Source: Catenibacterium mitsuoka_A (GTDB lineage: Bacteria; Bacillota_I; Bacilli_A; Erysipelotrichales; Coprobacillaceae). From it: a stretch of DNA of 12,851 nucleotides. The notes under the pieces were generated by a model that made no database searches, was not told where the DNA came from, and saw nothing but the letters and a program-made list of their open reading frames with translations. Where the stretch lies: the NCBI RefSeq assembly GCF_964259225.1, contig NZ_CAXVKN010000068.1; one strand, 5' to 3'. The position numbers and the translations under genes are program-made. Positions 5,839 through 12,840 of this stretch are shown here, piece by piece (positions within the stretch are counted from its first letter, which is position 1; each line of letters opens with the position of its first letter).

Positions 5839-6214
5839 TTGTGACACGTTCAATATCTTTCGCGAGTATTTCTTCATCATCTATTTCATATCCTAGTAAG
5901 GCAAAATAACCTTTTACATAAATAAATGGACCTAGACCATAATATTCATCATCAAAATCCTTTAAAGAATTGATTGCTTGATTATAATGGTCTGTTGTTT
6001 TTGTATCATCCATATCATACATCTTGATTGTAATATTCTTATAACGTTTCTTTAAATAAGGTATCGCATTTTTCTTAAAAGCGATACATTCAGAACATGT
6101 CTTAACTGAATAAAATTCAATAGTGACAAGTTTAGGTAATGCAACCTTCTTTTGTGTACATCCTGTTACTAATAATAAACTTAATAGACATACGATCCAT
6201 TTCTTCAAATACAT
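5786..6214 (-). CDS. Thioredoxin-like lipoprotein 1 (CxxC)
   Basis: A 142-residue predicted lipoprotein. The signal peptide MYLKKWIVCLLSLLLVTGC ends at lipidated C19. The mature part starts with a strand TIEFYSVK, then CSEC (40-43) at the start of a helix as in thioredoxins, a strand ITIKMYDMDD (57-66), and a likely cis-proline loop LGPFIYVKG. A thiol-disulfide exchange role on the outer face of the membrane is inferred from the CxxC and fold; no named family is claimed. The start ATG at 6214 shares a base with the aldo/keto reductase stop (TGATG), with AGAGG just upstream; a GTG one codon earlier is less likely because it touches the ribosome site. The 3' end overlaps the next lipoprotein gene by at least 53 bases. 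Confidence 0.78.
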   Translation of the reverse strand: MYLKKWIVCLLSLLLVTGCTQKKVALPKLVTIEFYSVKTCSECIAFKKNAIPYLKKRYKNITIKMYDMDDTKTTDHYNQAINSLKDFDDEYYGLGPFIYVKGYFALLGYEIDDEEILAKDIERVTNGKKPTQDFNNRRFTVK

Positions 6215-7329
6215 CACTCCTCTAATACATCAGCGCATTCTTTTAAATATTTGATGATAGGTAACTGTTGTGGACAAACACCCTCACATTGCCCACATTC
6301 TATACATTCAGATGCTTTCGCACTCTTTTGAACAGTGCTTTCATAACGATCCTTGGCTTTATCCTTCATACTATAGATCTTATACCAATTCATTGCCTTG
6401 AAAATATCTGGTATTTCAATACCCATTGGGCATCCCGGTGTACAATAACGACATGCAGTACATGGAATAGATTCAATGGCATCTAATGCCTTTTGTGCTT
6501 CCTTAATCGTATTCTGTTCTTCTTCACTTAAAGGTTTAAAATCTTTCATATAAGAAACATTATCTAGTACCTGTTCCATTGTACTCATTCCACTAAGTAC
6601 TGTAATAATACCATCTAGTGACGCGACATAACGTACAGCCCATGATGCAATAGACATATCAGGATTCGCATTATGTAGTATTTCTCTGACTGATTCAGGT
6701 GGTGAGGCAAGTGTACCACCCTTAATAGGTTCCATTACAACAATAGATTTCTGATGTTTTCTCGCAATTTCATAATTGGCACGTGATGTAATAGCTGAGT
6801 TTTCCCAGTCTGCATAGTTTAATTGTAATTGTACAAATTCTACATCAGGATGCTTAGTGAGTAATTCATCTAATAATTGTGGTGTTCCATGGAAAGAGAA
6901 ACCATAATGTTTAATAAGTCCCTTTGCTTTTGCATCCTTCACAAAGTCCCATATATGATATTGATCATATAAAGCCACATTGGCATCAGATAATGCATGT
7001 AGAAGATAATAATCAAAATATCCTGCCCCAGTTCTCTCTAAGCTGACCTTTAATTGTGCCTGACAGCTTTCTTCATCATGACACATCATCTTAGCATTGA
7101 TTTTAGACGCTAGTGTATAACAATCTCTAGGATAACGTTCTACAAGTGCCTTTCTAGTTGCTTCCTCTGATCCTTCATAAACATAAGCTGTATCAAAATA
7201 AGTCAGTCCAGCATCCATAAAGGCATCTACCATTTTCTTTGTTTCTTCAATATCAATTTGTCCATGAGTGCGTGGTAGACGCATCATACCAAAACCAAGC
7301 TTTGGTGTATGTTCTCCAAAATAAGTCAT
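6214..7329 (-). CDS. Aldo/keto reductase with C-terminal two-cluster ferredoxin domain
   Basis: An aldo/keto reductase barrel fused to a 4Fe-4S domain, 371 residues, the usual length for this anaerobe-type fusion. The barrel tetrad is present: D46 and Y51 in YFDTAYVYEG, K76 in ASKI and H111 in LLHA, so NAD(P)H-linked carbonyl reduction is possible. The C-terminal part has two CxxCxxCxxxCP motifs (C290, C293, C296, C300 and C342, C345, C348, C352), predicted to hold two 4Fe-4S clusters, so electrons could pass between ferredoxin-like centres and the barrel. The physiological substrate is unknown for this group. AAAGGAG 8 bases before ATG supports the start. It is the first gene of the five-gene operon. 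I see only a -10-like TAAAAT (minus strand, 7350-7355) without a convincing -35, so it may also depend on readthrough from the kinase gene. Confidence 0.9.
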   Translation of the reverse strand: MTYFGEHTPKLGFGMMRLPRTHGQIDIEETKKMVDAFMDAGLTYFDTAYVYEGSEEATRKALVERYPRDCYTLASKINAKMMCHDEESCQAQLKVSLERTGAGYFDYYLLHALSDANVALYDQYHIWDFVKDAKAKGLIKHYGFSFHGTPQLLDELLTKHPDVEFVQLQLNYADWENSAITSRANYEIARKHQKSIVVMEPIKGGTLASPPESVREILHNANPDMSIASWAVRYVASLDGIITVLSGMSTMEQVLDNVSYMKDFKPLSEEEQNTIKEAQKALDAIESIPCTACRYCTPGCPMGIEIPDIFKAMNWYKIYSMKDKAKDRYESTVQKSAKASECIECGQCEGVCPQQLPIIKYLKECADVLEE

Positions 7330-7359
7330 GTTCTCAACTCCTTTACTCTATTTTATCAC

Positions 7360-7383
7360 AAAAAGCTTCCCAACTAGGAAGCT
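7360..7383 (-). terminator. Terminator with the histidine kinase stop codon in its loop
   Basis: A 7-bp stem (7364-7370 with 7377-7383) has a 6-base loop that contains the kinase stop codon (7374-7376). The minus strand continues into TTTTTG (7360-7364). It is short, so termination may be partial. Confidence 0.75.
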
Positions 7384-8687
7384 CTTTTCGTAAATATAAA
7401 TGCAACACCTATATCTTTATTTTCAGCATGAATATCATAGCCATACATATCCGCAATCTTAGATACAATGGATAAGCCTAAACCAAACTGACCTTTTATT
7501 CCTTTTACATAAGGGTTAAAAAGATCTTCTTTCTTATCTTCATCTATAGGATCACCATCATTATAGATAATAAGTGTATCTTCTTTTAAAGTAATCTTAA
7601 TAACAGATTTCATATAACGTGATGCATTATCAATAATGTTTTCTATCGCAACACGCCAATGTTCTTCATTACCAATAAAAGCCACATCATCTAAGTCTGT
7701 TTCTATATGGATATGCTGCATTGCTTCCATTTGCATGACGATATGTTCAATTAAGTCTTTGATAGGGAAAGGTTTTAATTCACTTTCCTCAGCACTTAAG
7801 TAATCTAATCTATTTAAATAGAGTAAGGATTTTACTTTATGTTCTAAACGATCTGCATTTTCTAGGATAATATCCATAGAACTGTCCTTATCACCATATG
7901 GGTAGATATCATCCTTCACACTCTGTCCATATGTCTTAATAAGTGCAATAGGAGTTTTTAAGTCATGAGAAATATTATGAATCATTTCTTCTTTGACTTT
8001 TTCCTGCTTCATGAGTTCATCTTTCATTGTGACAATCGCATTTCCTACAACACCTATTTCATCTTGTCGATCCATGACTAGAGTCGCTTCTTCACGATTT
8101 GCAATAGAATCCACATAAGTCTTAATCTTCTTTAAAGGACGAATAAGAGAAATAACCCATAAGACGAGTACTAATGCGAAAATAGTAAGTACTGCATAAA
8201 GAATATAAATAATACGATTACGAATATCTGTGATTAGCTTATCTGAATAAGAATTAGACATAATAGAAATCAAATACTCATCATCGACCTTCATAATACG
8301 ATAATAATAAGTTTCTCTTGCATAAGTTCCTTTACTTTCTATAGTATTATGTCTTCTACTATTCACAATCTTCTCTAAATCACGTCCAAATAAATAGTTA
8401 TATAGTAATGTCAATGTAGTGGCATCTCCATGAAGATTACTAAATGTAAAGGCATTTTCTGTAGGATCATAAACAATTGTATAGATTGCCTTCTCTTTAT
8501 TATTAGAAGGCATAAAGTCATATTCTACAGAATCTCTTTGTGATGTCTCTAGCTTTTCATACATCTGATCATCAATAATATCATGCACATTAGAATCTAC
8601 AATAGGCATTACAACAGCCACTAACATGATAGCTAAACCAAGTATTACTACAAGAAGCTGTTTTAATAAAGAAAAAGATTTAAACAT
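7374..8687 (-). CDS. Sensor histidine kinase
   Basis: Membrane sensor kinase that autophosphorylates and passes phosphate to the response regulator encoded just upstream. Domains in the 437 residues: TM1 about 9-30; an extracytoplasmic region of about 127 residues (31-157) with no motif I recognise; TM2 about 159-182; a HAMP linker (to about 230); HisKA with phospho-accepting H241 in NISHDLKTP; and a HATPase domain with N box IENIIDNASRY (N350, N354), G1 NDGDPI (376-381) and G2 GQFGLGLS (399-406). All catalytic motifs are intact. The ATG shares one base with the regulator stop (TAATG) and lacks a strong ribosome site, so it is probably translated by coupling. The signal sensed is unknown; an envelope role would suit the surroundings but is not shown. 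Confidence 0.93.
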   Translation of the reverse strand: MFKSFSLLKQLLVVILGLAIMLVAVVMPIVDSNVHDIIDDQMYEKLETSQRDSVEYDFMPSNNKEKAIYTIVYDPTENAFTFSNLHGDATTLTLLYNYLFGRDLEKIVNSRRHNTIESKGTYARETYYYRIMKVDDEYLISIMSNSYSDKLITDIRNRIIYILYAVLTIFALVLVLWVISLIRPLKKIKTYVDSIANREEATLVMDRQDEIGVVGNAIVTMKDELMKQEKVKEEMIHNISHDLKTPIALIKTYGQSVKDDIYPYGDKDSSMDIILENADRLEHKVKSLLYLNRLDYLSAEESELKPFPIKDLIEHIVMQMEAMQHIHIETDLDDVAFIGNEEHWRVAIENIIDNASRYMKSVIKITLKEDTLIIYNDGDPIDEDKKEDLFNPYVKGIKGQFGLGLSIVSKIADMYGYDIHAENKDIGVAFIFTKRAS

Positions 8688-9340
8688 TAGTCTAGTCTAT
8701 AGCCAAAACCATAGATTGTCTTAATATTGATATTTGGCATCTTCTTTCTTAAACGTCTTAAAGTATCATCTACAACACGGTCACTGCCAAAATAGTTTTC
8801 ATCCCAGACACGTGTTAAGACCTGTTCACGAGAAATCGCAATACCTTTATTTTTCATAAAATAAAGAAGCAATTCATATTCTTTAGTAGTCAGATCTATT
8901 TCATGGTCATTTTCTAATACTTTACGTTTAGATTCATCCACCATATAACCATCAATATCAATCATTTCAGTATCTTTATAGACACGCTTTAAAACGTTAT
9001 GAATACGAAGAATCACTTCCTTCATATTAAATGGTTTTGTGATATATTCATCACAGCCCTTTTCTAAGCCAATGATTCGGTCAAAGTCCTGGTCTCTTGC
9101 AGACATAAAGACAATAGGCATATCAGGACGCTTTGATTTAATAGCTGTCAACAAATCAAATCCACTATTCTTATCAAGCATAATATCTACTAACCATAAA
9201 TGTACATCATCATCACAATGCATTAAAGCTTCATCATAAGTATAGAAAGAAGTACATTCATATCCTTCTTTTTCTAAATATGTTCTTACTATATCATTCA
9301 AGTGTTTCTCATCATCAATAATATTAATTTTGTATTTCAA
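8687..9340 (-). CDS. OmpR/PhoB-type response regulator, TTG start
   Basis: A 217-residue two-component regulator that binds DNA when phosphorylated. The receiver domain (1-120) has the acidic pair D9-D10 in IIDDE, phospho-acceptor D52 in LVDIML, S80 in FMSA and K102 in TKPF. The C-terminal winged helix (about 125-217) has LTTKEYELL, the recognition region SDRVVDDTLRRLRKK and the ending YGFGYRL typical of the family. The frame runs upstream to an ATG at 9385, but that would put the ribosome site GGGAGG inside the gene. TTG at 9340 is 8 bases after that site and gives the normal start MKYKINIIDDE, so TTG is chosen. The stop overlaps the kinase start, forming a two-gene unit. Confidence 0.93.
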   Translation of the reverse strand: MKYKINIIDDEKHLNDIVRTYLEKEGYECTSFYTYDEALMHCDDDVHLWLVDIMLDKNSGFDLLTAIKSKRPDMPIVFMSARDQDFDRIIGLEKGCDEYITKPFNMKEVILRIHNVLKRVYKDTEMIDIDGYMVDESKRKVLENDHEIDLTTKEYELLLYFMKNKGIAISREQVLTRVWDENYFGSDRVVDDTLRRLRKKMPNINIKTIYGFGYRLD

Positions 9341-9361
9341 GAGACTCACCTCCCATATTTC

Positions 9362-9367
9362 ATTATA
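9362..9367 (-). promoter_or_regulatory. -10 box of the regulator-kinase operon
   Basis: A perfect minus-strand TATAAT lies between the glmM terminator and the regulator gene. The -35 region would fall in the terminator stem and is a poor match. A transcript would start near 9355, almost on the ribosome site GGGAGG (9349-9354), giving a leader of about 15 bases. Confidence 0.5.
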
Positions 9368-9370
9368 AAG

Positions 9371-9402
9371 TGAAAATATTGCCACGAAAGTGGCAATATT
9401 TT
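9371..9402 (-). terminator. Terminator after glmM
   Basis: A perfect 13-bp stem (9373-9385 with 9390-9402) with a 4-base loop starts 14 bases after the glmM stop. The minus-strand arm ends in TTTT followed by CACTTTAT, so the U run is partly inside the stem. On the plus strand the loop is GAAA. It ends the cdaA-cdaR-glmM unit. Confidence 0.8.
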
Positions 9403-9416
9403 GTTAGATTATGTGA

Positions 9417-10763
9417 TTATTTAACGGCATAGCCTTTTTCTTTAATAAGATTTACTACCTTAAGTACATTCTCATGACAAATTTCATCTGTCTGTGCTTC
9501 AACCATGACACGAATTAATGGTTCTGTACCAGATTCTCTTACTAAAATACGACCATCATCACCTAATGTTTCTGTCACTTCTTCAATTGCTTTCTTAATA
9601 TCTTCATCATTTAATACTGTAGCTTTATCACTTACACGTACATTGATTAATAACTGTGGATAAATAGTTACTGGTTCAGTTAACTGAGCTAATGTCTTTT
9701 TATTTTCAATACATGTTTCAAGAATCTTTAATGATGTTAAGATACCATCACCAGTTGTTGCATGTTTAGAGAAAATAATATGACCAGACTGTTCTCCACC
9801 AATCACGTTACCATTAGTGACCATGTTTTCATATACATACTTATCACCAACAGCAGTTTTAGCATAACCAATACCAATCTTATCTAAAGCCTTATAAAGA
9901 CCAATATTACTCATGATTGTAGTAACGATTGTGTTATTCGCTAATTCATTGTTTTTCTTTAATTCCTGACCACATACATAAAGAATTAGGTCACCATCTA
10001 CAACTCTACCAAATTCATCTACAGCTAAACATCTATCAGCATCACCATCAAATGCAAAACCAATATCTAAACCTTTTTCACGTACAAAGTTCTGTAATGC
10101 TTCCATATGTGTAGAACCACAATCAGTATTGATGTTTACTCCATCTGGATGATCATTGATAACATATGTTTCAGCTCCTAATGCATCAAATACTGCTTTT
10201 GCGATATTAGATGAAGCACCATTCGCACAATCTAAACCAACACGAACATTTCTAAATGCACGTTTAGGAATACTCATTAAGTAACCAATATATCTATTTC
10301 TACCCATAGAGTAATCAAATGCACGACCAATTTCATCTTTAGTTGCATATGGAAGTTCATCAGTTAAACCATCAATATACATTTCAATCTGCTTTTCTAC
10401 TTCAGCATCAAACTTCTGACCCTTATCATTGATTAACTTAATACCGTTATCATAATAAGGGTTATGTGATGCAGAAATCATGATACCACAATCAAATCCA
10501 TCAGTTCTTACAATATAAGATACTGAAGGAGTTGTAGTTACATGAAGAAGATATGCATCTGCACCACTTGCAGTTAAACCTGCAACTAATGCATATTCAA
10601 ACATATAGCTTGAACGTCTTGTATCCTTACCAATAACGATTTTTGCTTTATGGTTACGGTTATAATACCAACCTAAATAACGACCTACTTTAAAAGCATG
10701 TTCTACTGTTAAGGTTTTATTTGCTTCTCCTCTAAAACCATCTGTTCCGAAATATTTACCCAT
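9417..10763 (-). CDS. glmM: Phosphoglucosamine mutase GlmM
   Basis: GlmM converts glucosamine-6-phosphate to glucosamine-1-phosphate, the step before UDP-GlcNAc synthesis for peptidoglycan. The 448-residue protein begins with the family start MGKYFGTDGFRGEAN and has the phosphoserine loop ISASHNPYYDNGIK (96-109, S99), the metal loop DGDADR (239-244) and the C-terminal phosphate-binding RESGTEPLIRV. All four domains are complete. The frame extends nine codons upstream to 10790, inside cdaR, but the ATG at 10763 has AGAGG 8 bases upstream and matches the family start. It lies 13 bases after cdaR in the conserved order cdaA-cdaR-glmM. In other Firmicutes GlmM binds and inhibits CdaA, linking wall precursor supply to cyclic di-AMP; the gene order here is consistent with that. 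Confidence 0.98.
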   Translation of the reverse strand: MGKYFGTDGFRGEANKTLTVEHAFKVGRYLGWYYNRNHKAKIVIGKDTRRSSYMFEYALVAGLTASGADAYLLHVTTTPSVSYIVRTDGFDCGIMISASHNPYYDNGIKLINDKGQKFDAEVEKQIEMYIDGLTDELPYATKDEIGRAFDYSMGRNRYIGYLMSIPKRAFRNVRVGLDCANGASSNIAKAVFDALGAETYVINDHPDGVNINTDCGSTHMEALQNFVREKGLDIGFAFDGDADRCLAVDEFGRVVDGDLILYVCGQELKKNNELANNTIVTTIMSNIGLYKALDKIGIGYAKTAVGDKYVYENMVTNGNVIGGEQSGHIIFSKHATTGDGILTSLKILETCIENKKTLAQLTEPVTIYPQLLINVRVSDKATVLNDEDIKKAIEEVTETLGDDGRILVRESGTEPLIRVMVEAQTDEICHENVLKVVNLIKEKGYAVK

Positions 10764-10776
10764 TTTTTTGTCCTCT

Positions 10777-11886
10777 CTATTTCTTTTCAATAAACATAGT
10801 CACATCTACAGTTGTCTGTGACATCTTATTTATCTTGTCATTCCCCTGTAACGCAATACCGGATAATGTTGTTGATCCTGATAAATTAGAAACATCTACC
10901 TGACAAGTAATATAGTTAATATCACTAATATCAGTACGCTTACCATAAATAGTTACAGTAGAGCTAGATAATTTATAATTTGTCATTTGATAGCCATCCT
11001 GTAATTGGCCAACAAATTCTGGTTTAACTGGCACTTCCTTAGAATAAGAATCTACATGACAACTAACATTGACCTTTTCTGGTGCAATTGTACATTGTAC
11101 TTCATTACCATCGGCATCATATGCTTTAATTTCACATGCCTGCTGGAATGCTTTTGTCTTGCCTTCTACATCAATAAGCGCCTGGACCTTATCAATCTTA
11201 TCCAGATTATTTTGTGTCGCTGTTATTGTAACACGTTTTGTAGATATTGTATCGACTGAAACGCTATATTTTTCATTTAATTTATCTTGGTTAATAAACT
11301 TATATCCTAAATCAAACTTCGCATCTACTTTAGGTAGAATCTTAATAGTCACTGTCTCAGGAATCAACATAACAGTCAAATCACTATCAAAATTTCTTGT
11401 TTTTAAAGTCACATGATGTGTTCCTTCATTATATTCAGATAAATCACAATAAACCTCATAATTACTAGTCAATTTAGTTGTATAGATATCCATAGAAGGA
11501 CCAATTAATCCTATTTCTACTGTTGCAGGAAGTCCTGATACCTCATAACCTTCCTTTAAACCTTCTACCTGTACAGGTACTTTCTTTAAAGTTGCCCCTG
11601 CAGTAGTAGAATTCATGACATCTCCACCAGAGAATGAAACAAATAAAAATATTGCAAGCACAAACGAAAGAATACGTACAGAGTGCTTATTGGCAAGAAG
11701 CTTATCTAATAGCTTATTAAAGTAGTTATAACCTGAAGAAAACTTCTCTACTGTTTTAGTATAAGTCTGTTCTCTTTCTTCTTTTTTAGCTTCTGTCTTC
11801 TCTTTATCAGACTTTTCTTCTTTCATAAACTGTAAGAAAAAATCCGTAGTAGAATCCGTCTGTTTCTTTTTCTTAGGATCACTCAT
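10777..11886 (-). CDS. cdaR: CdaR (YbbR-domain) regulator of CdaA with long N-terminal tail
   Basis: CdaR is a membrane protein that modulates the diadenylate cyclase CdaA. The 369-residue product has a charged N-terminal tail (1-69, rich in K and E), one membrane helix (about 70-86), and an extracytoplasmic part with three YbbR-type repeats (about 101-186, 187-279 and 280-369), each a beta domain with the recurring V-x-[IV]-x-G or V-x-I-x-x-P pattern. In the B. subtilis protein, as I recall it, the helix starts within about ten residues and there are four repeats, so here the tail is about 58 residues longer and one repeat is missing. The start ATG 11886 follows AAGGTGG by 8 bases and overlaps cdaA by 8 bases; the earlier ATG at 11907 has no ribosome site. 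Confidence 0.9.
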   Translation of the reverse strand: MSDPKKKKQTDSTTDFFLQFMKEEKSDKEKTEAKKEEREQTYTKTVEKFSSGYNYFNKLLDKLLANKHSVRILSFVLAIFLFVSFSGGDVMNSTTAGATLKKVPVQVEGLKEGYEVSGLPATVEIGLIGPSMDIYTTKLTSNYEVYCDLSEYNEGTHHVTLKTRNFDSDLTVMLIPETVTIKILPKVDAKFDLGYKFINQDKLNEKYSVSVDTISTKRVTITATQNNLDKIDKVQALIDVEGKTKAFQQACEIKAYDADGNEVQCTIAPEKVNVSCHVDSYSKEVPVKPEFVGQLQDGYQMTNYKLSSSTVTIYGKRTDISDINYITCQVDVSNLSGSTTLSGIALQGNDKINKMSQTTVDVTMFIEKK

Positions 11887-12679
11887 GGTCTTCACCACCT
11901 TCGTCATACCAGTTCAACTCTGCAATCAATTTAGAACGTAACTCATTTAAGTTAATTCTTGTAAGTTCACCATTAGCTGCAAAGCTAACATTTCCTGTCT
12001 CTTCTGACACAACCACTGTCAAAGAATCAGTGATTTCACTAATACCAATGGCCGCTCTATGTCTTGCTCCATACTGTGAAGGAATTTCCTTATTAGTAGG
12101 AGGATAGAAACAGGCAGAAGCCACAATCATATCATTCTTAATAATAGTAGCCCCATCATGAAGAGGTGTACCTTCATAGAAGATTGTAGTTAGAAGTTCT
12201 GCTTTAATAGAAGCAGACACTTTAACACCTGTATTAATAAAGTCCTGTAAAGACTGACGACGCTCAAATGTAATTAATGCGCCTGTTTTATCCTTAGACA
12301 TAGTTGTAATAGATTCAACTAGTTCATCCATAGCACGTTCTCTTTCATCATCAGATAAACGATGCTGTACTTCATTTTTAGTTTGTCCCATCTTCTCTAA
12401 TAAAACACGTATTTCTGGTTGGAAAATGACTACAATAGCCAATACTCCCCATGTAATGACTGCATCTACAATAGTACCAAGAGTCACAAGTCCTAGAACA
12501 CTCGTAATAGCCTTAACAAGAAGAACTACAATAACTCCTTTAAATAACTGCATAGTACGCATGTTTGTCTTAAACATCATGATACCATAGTACAATAAAA
12601 CCCATACTGCCAATAAATCAATAGCTGATTTTACAAACTTCCAAATCATTGGTAATTCCGACGTAATAATATTTATCAT
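11879..12679 (-). CDS. cdaA: Membrane diadenylate cyclase CdaA
   Basis: CdaA (DacA/YbbP) condenses two ATP into cyclic di-AMP, the essential messenger controlling potassium, osmolytes and wall homeostasis in Firmicutes. The 266-residue protein has three membrane helices (about 17-35, 44-61, 66-86), a coiled linker, and a DAC domain with GALI (133-136), the catalytic DGA motif (175-177, in HDGATI) and the RHR motif (206-208, in GARHRAAIG). All are intact. The open frame runs another 44 codons upstream to 12811, but that stretch does not resemble the family and contains the promoter. ATG 12679 follows GAGG by 8 bases and gives the normal length. It is the first gene of the operon with cdaR and glmM. 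Confidence 0.97.
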   Translation of the reverse strand: MINIITSELPMIWKFVKSAIDLLAVWVLLYYGIMMFKTNMRTMQLFKGVIVVLLVKAITSVLGLVTLGTIVDAVITWGVLAIVVIFQPEIRVLLEKMGQTKNEVQHRLSDDERERAMDELVESITTMSKDKTGALITFERRQSLQDFINTGVKVSASIKAELLTTIFYEGTPLHDGATIIKNDMIVASACFYPPTNKEIPSQYGARHRAAIGISEITDSLTVVVSEETGNVSFAANGELTRINLNELRSKLIAELNWYDEGGEDHE

Positions 12680-12701
12680 AACATCAACCTCACTTACAGA
12701 T

Positions 12702-12730
12702 ATTATAACAGTTTTGTAAATCAATGAAAA
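12702..12730 (-). promoter_or_regulatory. Proximal promoter of cdaA-cdaR-glmM
   Basis: On the minus strand TTTTCA (12725-12730), 17 bases and a perfect TATAAT (12702-12707) lie about 20 bases upstream of the cdaA start codon. Its presence inside the longer open frame is one reason to reject that longer start. Confidence 0.7.
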
Positions 12731-12741
12731 CAAACATTGAT
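12720..12741. repeat. Inverted repeat overlapping the cdaA -35 box
   Basis: ATCAATG (12720-12726) and CATTGAT (12735-12741) are perfect 7-base arms around an 8-base A-rich spacer, overlapping the -35 box. It could be an operator, though arms of this length in AT-rich DNA can arise by chance. Confidence 0.4.
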
Positions 12742-12751
12742 ATGTTACACT

Positions 12752-12780
12752 TATACTAATTTGTAAAGTAAGCCTGTCAA
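12752..12780 (-). promoter_or_regulatory. Possible distal promoter of cdaA
   Basis: A perfect -35 TTGACA (12775-12780) on the minus strand is followed after 16 bases by TAGTAT, or after 17 by AGTATA. The -10 match is modest, so this is a second, weaker candidate 50 bases above the proximal promoter. Confidence 0.4.
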
Positions 12781-12816
12781 CCGAAATTGATAATGTCTCA
12801 AAAATAATCAAACATT

Positions 12817-12840
12817 AGCACCACAACGGTGCTTTTGTTT
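12817..12840 (+). terminator. Terminator-like hairpin at the right edge
   Basis: A 6-bp stem (12817-12822 with 12828-12833), loop ACAAC, is followed on the plus strand by TTTGTTT. No plus-strand gene lies to its left. On the minus strand the flank is A-rich and then T-rich only after a few bases, so it may instead end a minus-strand gene beyond the window, or act both ways. Confidence 0.45.

Noticed and set aside
7239..7475. Plus-strand open frame across the kinase/aldo-keto reductase junction
   Set aside because: It runs through a terminator and the starts and ends of two real genes on the other strand; no ribosome site or motif.
9929..10114. Histidine-rich plus-strand open frame opposite glmM
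   Set aside because: The histidines come from reading glmM codons in antisense; no start signals.
11069..11416. Plus-strand open frame opposite cdaR, with another in the next frame at 11005-11259
   Set aside because: Both are antisense to cdaR, lack ribosome sites, and give cysteine- and phenylalanine-rich products of the kind produced by reading coding DNA backwards.
11887..11907. Start MTKVVKT for cdaR, identical to the first seven residues of RidA
   Set aside because: The codons differ at most third positions, the bases fall in the ribosome site and end of cdaA, and no ribosome site precedes it; the match is coincidence.
12680..12811. 44-codon upstream extension of cdaA
   Set aside because: It contains the promoter boxes, has no family similarity, and a good ribosome site precedes the later ATG.
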